Below are positions 53,766 through 62,474 of a DNA stretch of 64,000 nucleotides, piece after piece. The position numbers and the translations under genes were made by a program. This DNA comes from Symbiodinium natans (Eukaryota; Sar; Dinophyceae; Suessiales; Symbiodiniaceae): positions 159,501 to 223,500 of the forward strand of contig CAJNDS010002707.1 in the NCBI GenBank assembly GCA_905221605.1, written 5' to 3'. Position 1 is the stretch's first letter, and the number at the start of each line of letters is the position of its first letter. A model generated the notes under the pieces. The model had not been told where the DNA came from and ran no database searches. It was given only the letters and a program-made list of their open reading frames with translations.

Positions 53766-54011
53766 GAGATCACGTTCCAAGGCTGAGGGAGTTGAAGCCG
53801 CAGAAGAACTGCTTATACGACCGCTACGATGCCTTCCAGACCTACTGGACCCTGAATCCGCCTGAATCAGGGTTTGGGGTTTAGGGTTTAGGGTTAGGGT
53901 TTAGGGTTTAGGGTTTAGTGTTTAGGCTTGAGGGTTTAGGGTTTAGGGTTTAGGGTTTAGGGTTTAGGGTTTAGGGGTTTAGGGAATCCGCCTGAATCAG
54001 GGTCTGGTGAG
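53766..54011 (+). CDS. Candidate N-terminal exon(s) of the TMEM117-like gene, split by a telomere-like array
   Basis: Plus encodes PRLRELKPQKNCLYDRYDAF, then QTYWTLNPPESG up to 53873. The array 53874-53983 follows, and then the last 20 nt of the coding stretch repeat at 53984-54003, followed by a good donor (TCTG/GTGAGA). The peptide has a coding look, but its phase to the next exon (54266) is not resolved, so membership in the gene is inference. Confidence 0.35.
53854..54003. repeat. Telomere-like array flanked by 20 bp direct repeats
   Basis: GAATCCGCCTGAATCAGGGT occurs at 53854-53873 and again at 53984-54003. Everything between is (TTTAGGG)n with slight variation. The arrangement equals a target-site duplication around an inserted array. 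Confidence 0.9.
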
Positions 54012-54265
54012 ACACACTGGTCGCGCTTCTAGACTTGCTCTGTTGTGCCCTTAGCTGCCCGGAAGTGTCCACCATGATGCACTTCACATAGCAGTGCAAA
54101 GCCCCTGAAAAACGCCCCAAATTTCAGGAACCCTAAACCCCAAACCCCAAAACCCCAAACCCTAAACCCAAAACCCCAAACCCTAAACCCTAAACCCGAA
54201 GCCCCAAACCCTCCTCATGCTCTTTTGGCTCATCTGAGACCTGGCCTCGGCACCTCATCTTGCAG

Positions 54266-57200
54266 GAGACACCCTCTGGTGCGCCTGTTCTTCGTCATCG
54301 CGCTCTTTCTGCTGGACCTCTACGTGTTTGGGGAGGCGCCCCCCCCAAGCTTCTTGTGAAGGGAAGGCACCCCCTTCCCTGTCAGTGCAAAGGCCACATG
54401 GGTAGCAAAAGGCCCCAGTGATACTGAGGGCAGCAGAGGCCAAGCAGGATAAGTACGATGGCGCAGCGTTTCGGCAGAGGTCAGCAACCTTACTGTTGGT
54501 TAGCAGGGAATGGGAGAATGAGGTACCCTATGTAATCCCTTAACGGGTATACATAGGGGGATATAGGGTGCCTCACTCTTCACCTCAGGGAACGCCCCTG
54601 GGTTGCATGAAGCCCGCGAGTCACACAGAAGCCTGCTTGGAGGTTTATGGTACATATGAACCCAACAATAGCTGTACTTGTAACCCAATATATATATATA
54701 TATATATCCATATTGGGGCACTTTTCAGTGGGTGAGAAGTACAGCTAAGATGAGTTCATAAGTACCCTGAACCTTCAAGTATCCATAGCATCCGAAAGCC
54801 CTGAACCCCTCAAGGGCCGCAAACGCTTAAACCCTCTCACGGTCGCCCTTGTGAGCCCTGATACCTCTGAAGCTCTTCGCAACCTTGAATCCGTTCAGGG
54901 TTTCATGCTTGCCCAAAGCCCCCTGAACCCAAAGAAGCACCCAAAGCCCGTAAGCCTTCAGCCCTAAACCCCAAACCATAATCGCTCCTCCTAAACCCGA
55001 AACCTTGAAACCCCGTCGAAGGCTTTTACGCCTAAAGCACCCAAAGGATCCCACCACCTACTCGATGACGCCTTGCCTCTCGTCCCTGCTGGGCCCCCTG
55101 GTTTCTTGGTTGCAAAGCTTTTGTTTTGAGAGGGTTTTTCCAGAGGTTTATGGAAGCCCTAAACCCGAAACCCCAAACCCCAAACCCTAAACCCTAAACC
55201 CTAAACCTTAAACCCTAAACCCTAAACCCTTGGTGGGGTTTGGGGTTTCTGTGGGTTTGGGGCTTCGGTGCCTGAGCCCCGAGATGCCCGATTGCACACC
55301 TGGAGCCTAAACGCACCCAAAACCCAGAAATGCAACCCCATCAGCCCCAAGACCACAAGCCCTGAGCCGTAAGCCCTAAACCCTAAACCCTAAACCCTAA
55401 ACCCTAAACCCTAAACCCTAAACCCTAAACCCTAAACCCTAAACCCTAAACCCTGAACCCTGAACCCCAAACCCTAAACCCTAAATCCTGGACGCTAGGT
55501 CAACCTCTTCCTCTTCCGCATGTCCTTCGATCAGCTGAATCGCTGGCTGGCGCTGCGCCTGCTGCTTCTGGCATCCTTTGTGTCAGCAGGGCGCCGAGCT
55601 TTTGAGCTTGCCGAGCTTGGGTTTAGGGTTTAGGGTTTTGGGTAAAGGTTTAGGGTTTAGGGTTTAGGGTTAGGGTTTAGGGTTTAGGTTAGGGAGTTTT
55701 AGGGTTTAGGGTCTCGGGTCTCGGGTTTAGGGTTTAGGCGGAGCTCTTTTCACTGCGGGCGTAGACGGCCTTGGTGTCGGACTGGTCAGGAGGAGGGAGC
55801 CCTAAACCCCAAGCCTCCTAAACGCTAGACCGTAAAACCAAAAGGCCTTCACGTGATTATTAAACCCCAAACCCTAAACCCTGCACCCTACACCCTAAAC
55901 CCCAAATAAACCCTAAACCCCAAACCCTAAACCCTAAACCCCAAACCCTAAACCCTAAACCCCCAAACCCTACAAAGCGAGGCAGGCATCCTGCTCACCC
56001 GAGCGCTCAAGCGTCGGCTGGCGCTGCGCTTCGAGATGATCCTTGGGGGGCATCTCAAGAGTTTAAGTTTTACTTCTATTGTGGAAAGGCTTTATTTCAT
56101 ATCAAATAGAGTTTAAGTTTTTTCCTATTGTTGTTGTTAAAAGGCTTTGTTTTTTTTTGAATTTTGAAGTTTCGTTATTTGGTTTTCTAGATTTGGTCAT
56201 AAGTTCCCGCCACCGCTCGGGGTCGATCTAGCTATCTCCCCCCGAGCTTCGCCGGATCCTACGACAGTTTCCCTAAACCCCTAACCCTAAACCCTAAACC
56301 CTAAACCCTAAACCCTAAACCCGAAACCCTAAACCCTAAACCCTAAACCCCTAACCCTAAACCCTAAACCCTAAACCCTAAACCCTAAACGCTAAACCCT
56401 AAACCCTAAACCCTAAACCCTAAACCCTAAACCCTAAACCCTAAACCCTGAACCCTGAACCCTGAACCCTGAACCCGGAGCTGCGCAGCAGACGAGGGCT
56501 TGAAGAACTTTTTGCCGGGTTCACCGCGTCTGCAGAAGCGGTTCCTCGCGGTTCACAAATCTTAGGGTAGCTACATGGTCCTGGGGAAACCATACATACC
56601 CCGATATACCCTATAAACCCCAAGTGCCCATACTTCAGAAATCTTTAAGGCAGCTAACGGAGAATCCAAAATAATGTATGTCCTTGACAAAAGCACCCAG
56701 CACAGGTTCACATACAACCCTAAACCCTGAACCCTAAACCCTAAACCATAACTCCCTAAATCCCAAAAAAATGTGAGTTCCTGAGAAGAAGGAACCCAAC
56801 ACAGGTTCACCCTAAACCCTAAACCCTAAACCCTAAACCCTAAACCCTAAACCCTAAACCCTAAACCCTAAACCCTAAATCCCTAAACCCCCAGCACAGG
56901 TTCACATACAGGGGCAGTACCTTGGTCATCGGAGCTGTTGGGGTGGCGGTCAGCCTCATCCTCAGTGCGCAGGTGGGCCAGGGTTCAGGGTTTAGGGGTA
57001 GGGTTGAGGGTTTAGGGTTTAGGGTGTAAGGGTTTAGGGTTGTCGGGTGGTCGGGTTTTCGGGTTTAGGGTTTTTAGGGTGTATTTGGGTTTTTGGGGTT
57101 CAGGGTAGAATGCTTGTTTCTTGACTTTTTTTTGCCAGAGGGCAACTGAACACACAGAAGTGAAGCCAGAGAGGTGAAACAAAGCCATTCAGGGCCAGGC

Positions 57201-59306
57201 AGACTTGCCACCCTAAACCTGTATCCCTACATCCGAAACTCTAAGCCCCAAAGAAAGAATGAGCCTCACCTCCCTCACTCCCCAACCCGCTGGTTCTTAG
57301 CAGGGAATCAGGGAGTAGGTGCCTTAGCTTGTATCTCTCTCAAAAAAAATCCTTTAAGAGATCATGTAGGGTACCTCGTTCCTTCATTCCCTGCCAAGAA
57401 CCAGGAAGCCAAATCCGAGCCACAGCGACCACTCCTTCCGAAGCCAAGCCCACATGAATCTGCAATGCCTGGAGTAACAGGGTAAACCGCTGTTGAGAGT
57501 TGCGGTTTGGGTTTTAGAGTTTAGGGTTTAGGGTTTAGGGTTTAGGGTTTAGGGCTGCACGGTTCATTTTGGTGTTGCCGCAAGCGGTCGAACAGCGCAA
57601 GACCGATCGCCCGCCTTACTGCACAGGCCTTTTGATTTCTTCTGGCCATTACCCCTAGACCCTAAACCCCAAAGCCTAAACACGAAACATCGGAGTTCTG
57701 ATTAAGGAACTAAGGACTTGGGGTCACTTGCGGGTCTAAACAGGTCATGCAGGGAGCTGTCAGGTACCTTCCTTATGAGTTCCTCGTCCAGAGGTAGGAA
57801 ACTTGTTCTGAACCCTAAACCCTAAACCCTAAACCCTAAACCCTAAATGCACTAAACCCCAAACCCTAAACTCTAAACCCTAAACCCTAAACCCTCAACC
57901 CGAATTGTCCAGGTGTACAACTTCATTCGGTGGGCCACGGTCACCCGGCACCCGTGGCTGCAGTTGCCAGGGATTTTGGGGGTATCCTGGTCCTGGTGGC
58001 TGCTTTTCCAAGATCTAAGTCCGGGAGGTCCTAGCCCTAAGCCCTGAGCCCTAAGCCCTAAGCCCTAAGCCCTAAACCCTAAGCCCCAAGCCCTAAACCC
58101 GAATCCCTAAACCCAAACCCTCAGCCCCACCTTGAACCCTGAAATGCTGACGGTTTCGGCTTCAAGGTTTACAGGGTTCAGGGCCCAGGCTCGACATAGA
58201 CACAGGAATTTGGGGGTTTAGGAGAGCAGTGCTGGGGCGCCGAGGAACGCGGAATGCAAGCAGCCGGTCTGTGACCGGGAGTGGCTGAGCCTTTGCTAAG
58301 TTTAGGGTTTAGGGTTTAGGGTTTAGGGTTCAAAGTTCAGATTCACCCGAAAGCCCTGCCACCCCTGGCTGCGACTGGGGGTTTAGAGCTTTGGGGCCTC
58401 TTTCCCAACCCAGAACGCAGCCTGCTTCCATGGATGTCTGGACCTTCAACCCCGGGGCACTAAGCCCTCCGGCGCCTTTGTTTGTTTGTCAAAGGCAAGA
58501 AGTCAAGTCCTCTTGCTGCCATTGTTCTAAGGATCCCCCCATCATGGACTTCTCAATCCCTAAGCCCTGCAGCTCTGCATCTTTCAGCCGTGCAAAGAAG
58601 GTTACTACACCCCCTAAGACCCTAAGGGCCCAGTTAAGCCCAGGAGCAACGACCCTAAACCCTAAACCCTAAACCCTAAACCCTCAACCCTAAACCCTAA
58701 ACCCTAAGGCCCCAAGGGCCCCAAGGGCCCAGTTGAGCCCAGGAGCAACGACCTCCACATTAGCAACAGCCTCTTCGCGCGGCTGACGCAGTGCGGGGCC
58801 TTTCTGGCCGACAGCCTCGCCGTGTTCATGGCGCCCCGCCGAGGACTCGATGTAATTTCCCCTGGTTCCTGTAGACCCTAAACCCTACGAATAAGGCCGT
58901 GATTGTGATTCACCCCAAACCTAAATTCCACACCGAACCCGAAACCCCAAACCCCAAATACCCTGATTGAGGCCTCCTTTCTCTGAAGTTCTAAGCCTTA
59001 AATATAAAACATGTCATTTTTATTAGGGTTCTAAGGGGAGTATAGTACTGCCTCATGATGAGGAATTCGCATCCTGATGCTCCCTAGCTAGCCCTTCGTA
59101 GGAGTTCTTTCGTGTGCCTAATCCCTTGCCCTCCTTCGCAAGCACGCTGTTTCTTCAGGTACTGGACCTGATCCTCCAGGACAAGTTGCTGGGTTCTTCT
59201 TCGTCCTCTTCTTTTCATTTTCGATTCTGAATTCTAAATCTTTGTTTACGACTGTACAAGTGTGGTTGCAAGTCTTCTTCTGGTGCTACTACTGCTGCTG
59301 CTGCTG

Positions 59307-59341
<35 letters not shown>

Positions 59342-62300
59342 GATACTACTGATACTACTGATACTACTACTACTACTACGACGACGACGACGACGAGAAA
59401 TGGAAAGTTTCTGTTGTTCCTTTGCGGAGGTGGGGTGCGCTCAGCGCCTTTATGTTGGGAGTTGCTGTGGGTTCAGGGTTTTGCCTTGGTCCTCCGAAAC
59501 CTAAGCCTTGAACGTTGCAAAGGTCCTAAACCCTAAGCCCTAAACCCAAAACCCTAAACCCTAAACCCTAAGCCCTATGCCCTAAGCCCTAAGCCCTAAA
59601 CCTTTGTTCACGCAGGATGAGAGGACCTACATCAACAGCGGGCTTCGGGTCTTCAGCAACTACGACCTCATAGGCGAGACTGCAAGTAAGTTCTGGGACA
59701 GGCTAGGCTATCCCAACGCTGAAGCCCTGAACCCTGAACCCTAAAGTCAAAACCCTAAGCCCTAAACCCAAAACCCTAAACCCTGAACCCTGAACTCTAA
59801 ACCCTAAACCCTAAACCCTGAACCCTTTCAGGGTTTAGGGTTTTGGATTTAGTGTTTAGAGTTTTAAGATTTCGGGTTTTGGGAACCCTGAACAACAGCA
59901 TTGACCGCAAGAAACAGATAGCGAACCGCCCAGAGGGCCCATTTTGGGGTTAGACTTAGGTCCTTAGTGGCTGGTCACCCGGGGCTTTGTGGGTCCCTAA
60001 ACCATAAACCTAAATCCTAAACCCTGAATCCTACAGCCTAAACCCTAAATCCTAAATTTAGGTAGGGGTTTCTGGGTATTGGAATTCAGGGTTTTAGGGG
60101 GGTTCAGGGTGCAGGAGGATTGTGCCCGGAGGCTTCAGGTCGAAATGCGTGAGCTTACCGTGATGATCCGAGTAACCCTAAACCCTAAACCCCAAACCCT
60201 AAACCCTAAACCCTAAACCCTAAACCCTACACCCTACACCCCTAAACAGAGAGCCCCAAAGCCCAATGTCTGGAAGGCTTCTGGCTGAAGAACCGCGGCC
60301 GCATCCTTTGGGGAAGCTTCGGCGTGGTGGCGGTGTGGGGCGCTGCTAGGCAGGCCTTTGGGATTTTTTCGAGGGCTTAGGGTTTAGGGTTTAGGGTTTA
60401 GGGTTTAGGGTGATCTTAAACCCCAAGCCCTACACCCTGAACCCCAAAAAACCCTCACACCCTGAACTCGAGTGCGGTCAGAGAAAAAGAAGAAGGGGCA
60501 GACGAGGTTCCCTAGTAGTAGAGTAGGTAACCTTTAACCTTTTTGGGGTAGTATAATCCCCTGATAATCCCAAAGGTTAACCTTTAATTCCCCCAGGTTA
60601 CTGGACAACTGAGGTTCGCTCGCTGCTGACGAGCAACGAGACGCTGCTGCGGTACCAGACGGAGACTTGGGTCTGATGGGCATATGGGCCTTGACGCGCA
60701 CTCCTGGGTGAGGTTTTGGGTTTTTTAGGTTTTAGGGTTTTAGGGTTTTAGGTTTTAGGGTTTAGGGTTTTAGGTTTTAGGGTTTTTGGGTTTTGGGTTT
60801 TAGGGTTTTTGGGTTTTAGGGTTTTGGGGTTTTTTGGGCCCCTGAGTTTCAGGTTTGGGTTTTTAGAGTTTCGGGCCAGCAAGATCCAGGGTTTCTCTTT
60901 GCTTGCTTTTTGAGAAGAGAAGCTCAGGCCAAGACCGCGATCACCAGCGCGCACCGGTCCAACATCGGGCGCATGGCCGTGGCCGGGCTGCTGCTCATCA
61001 TGGACATCTGCATCGTCACGCAGGACCTGGATTTCCCGCACTTCGAGAACTCGGCGGCTTGGACCCGGAGTAGGCCTTTCTTTCCTTGTCTTTAGGGTTG
61101 GGGGGTTCCCTTCTACTCCCCTTAAAACCAAAAAAGGGGTGCCCGGTGCCCTCTTTGAATTCCTGGGTTACTCCTGGGCCTAGGTGGAGCTGAAGATGTT
61201 CGGCACGAACGTCGCCTTTGAAGGCTGCTTCATCAACTACATCCAAGTCTTCGTCTCCATGCTCTTGGATCTGCACCTTGGGGCGCCCATTGGTACCTTC
61301 TGAAATCCTTTGTTTGGGTTTTGGGCTCCTGCGCCTGTACACCGAGCTAGCAAAAAAAGAACTGGAAACCCTAAACCCGAAACCCTAAACCCCAAACCCT
61401 AAAACCCTAAACCCGAAACCCCAAATCCTTTACCGCCATCACATGGCTGGGTTTCCTCAGGAACTGCCTCTACACCATGGGCTGGTACATGCCGATGTAC
61501 TATGGGCAATATGTCAAAGACGGCACGGATCGGATTTGTTCCCAGGCCCAGTAGTAGCATAAAGGGCCGGGCCTATAGAACCCCGAATGCCTTGTCCTTT
61601 CAGGGTGAGGATCCACCTAAACCCTAAACCCTAAGCCCTAAACCCTCTTGTGCACCCAAAAAGGGCCGGCGGGTTGAGGAGACTTCGGTTTTTCCGGACC
61701 CAGGTTCTCTAGGCCCTTCGCACGTCAACGACAATGCAGAGCGCTGGGCCCGGGCTGACCGGAAGAAGTACTATCAATGCGGAGGTTGGGCATAGGGTTT
61801 AGGGTTTAGTTAGGGTCTAGGTTTGATTCAGGGTTGAGGGTGGTTTAGGGTGTAGGATTCAGGGTGGTTTTGTGGCTTAGGGCTTAGGCTTGAGGGCGGT
61901 CTGAGATTTTGAGGTTTAGAGTGCTTCTCGTTGGCTTGTTGAGGCAGTCTCCTGTCTTGCCCAGAGCTGGACTATCCCACGCCGAACTATGCCACTTGCG
62001 AGCATCCGGATCAGCTACTGCAGTCCCGGTATTATGAAGATGTGATACTTGGCTTCTCTCTGACATGAGTACCTTCCCCCCCCCCCTCCCGCCGGAAAAA
62101 AAGAAAACAAAACGCAGGGTCTCGCCCCCGACCCCAGGGTATCGGGTAGACACACCCCCCCCCCTAAAAATATACCCCAAACCCTAAATCCCTAAGCCCT
62201 CAAGCGCCGCGCCAAGCCCCAAAACCCCAGACCCCAAGCACCAAACCCCGAACCCCAAACCCCAAACCCTAAACCCTAAACCCTAAACCCTAAACCCTAA

Positions 62301-62474
62301 ACCCTAAACCCCAAACCCTAAACCCTAAACCCCTAAAACCTCAACCCCAAACCCCCAACCCCCCCCCCCCCCAAAAAAAAAAAAAAAACCGTCCGAGGAA
62401 GAGCCGGACCGCCTTGGCAATTCTGCCTTTTGCCGTTGGCCTCCTGGTGCTGTGCACCCTCTTCCGCCTGGCAG
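54266..62474 (+). CDS. TMEM117-like multi-pass membrane protein, at least 15 exons
   Basis: Exons (plus): 54266-54335 (RHPLVRLFFVIALFLLDLYV), ~55499-55585, ~55982-56045, 56912-56972, 57913-58027, 58733-58830, 59159-59179, 59616-59685, 60250-60349, ~60597-60676, 60928-61069 (LLLIMDICIVTQDLDFPHFE), 61184-61292, 61461-61522 (YMPMYYGQYVKDG), 61713-61784, 61965-62028, 62398-62474 (ALAILPFAVGLLVLCTLFRL). Exon order, membrane segments, the IxxQDxxFPHF motif, LxLxLQD and YGQY agree with animal TMEM117. Phases agree from exon 4 to 9 and from 13 to 16; exons 9-13 are only approximately joined, and the true 5' and 3' ends may lie outside. Several donors are GC (58831, 61523, 62475) and one GA (59180). 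Introns consist mostly of telomere-like tracts and fold-back elements. Confidence 0.7.
54503..54595. mobile_element. MITE family 3, copy a
   Basis: agcagggaatgggagaatga ggtaccctat pairs with ataggGtgcctcactcttca..., giving a ~90 bp fold-back. The left arm shares AGCAGGGAAT and GAGGTACCCTA with copy b at 57.3 kb. Confidence 0.5.
54635..54780. mobile_element. MITE family 2, copy b
   Basis: Ends CTTGGAGGTTTATGGTAC and GTACCCTGAACCTTCAAG, with inner AGCTGTACTT...AAGTACAGCT arms and a (TA)n centre. TA follows the right end. It is in a TMEM117-like intron. Confidence 0.65.
55150..55490. repeat. CCCTAAA tracts in TMEM117-like intron 1
   Basis: Tracts at 55163-55230 and 55375-55480, immediately upstream of the exon at 55499. 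The intron also carries MITE 2b and MITE 3a. Confidence 0.85.
55618..55738. repeat. TTTAGGG tract after exon 2
   Basis: Starts about 30 bp after the last plausible exon codon and is opposite in orientation to the array before the exon. Confidence 0.85.
56270..56480. repeat. Telomere-like array (CCCTAAA)~29
   Basis: Canonical with CCCCTAACCC and CCCTGAA variants, in the intron before exon 4. Confidence 0.95.
56696..56911. repeat. Splice-acceptor region in three direct copies separated by CCCTAAA
   Basis: The 20 bp CCCAGCACAGGTTCACATAC occurs at 56696-56715 and 56890-56909; a copy with one change, shortened, is at 56795-56810. CCCTAAA tracts fill 56717-56755 and 56808-56889. The last copy ends in the AG acceptor of exon 4 (56912). 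Confidence 0.85.
57287..57413. mobile_element. MITE family 3, copy b
   Basis: CTGGTTCTTAGCAGGGAAT at left and ATTCCCTGCCAAGAACCAG at right form a near-perfect inverted repeat; inner arms GTAGGTGCCTTA and TAGGGTACCTC also pair. It is in the intron between exons 4 and 5. Confidence 0.75.
58624..58753. repeat. 31 bp duplication of a splice acceptor and exon start around a CCCTAAA array
   Basis: The 31 bp at 58624-58654 recur at 58723-58753 with one change. The second copy contains the acceptor (gggcccag) and first 21 nt of TMEM117-like exon 6. A CCCTAAA array (58652-58709) lies between. Confidence 0.9.
59275..59400. repeat. Trinucleotide microsatellite (CTG/CTA/CGA)n
   Basis: tgctactactgctgctgctg, then (CTA)n with GATACT interruptions, then (CGA)n. 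It follows the 21-nt exon in the same intron; the poly-Leu frame is an artefact. Confidence 0.95.
59518..59830. repeat. CCCTAAA/CCCTAAG tracts around exon 8
   Basis: Tracts at 59526-59600 and 59725-59825 bracket the exon 59616-59685 at 15-40 bp distance. Confidence 0.85.
60500..60620. mobile_element. Fold-back element at an intron 3' end
   Basis: GTAACCTTTAACCTTTTTGGGG pairs with CCCAAAGGTTAACCTTTAA. GAGGTTC occurs just outside on the left (60507) and right (60615). The last part of the palindrome supplies the CCCCCAG used as a likely acceptor. Confidence 0.45.
62200..62390. repeat. CCCTAAA tract plus C and A homopolymers
   Basis: (CCCTAAA)~12 at 62265-62330, then a C-run and an A16 run just before the exon at 62398. 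Confidence 0.85.

Noticed and set aside
59262-59504. Leucine-rich 80-codon ORF resembling a membrane helix
   Set aside because: Encoded by the (CTG/CTA)n microsatellite inside an intron.
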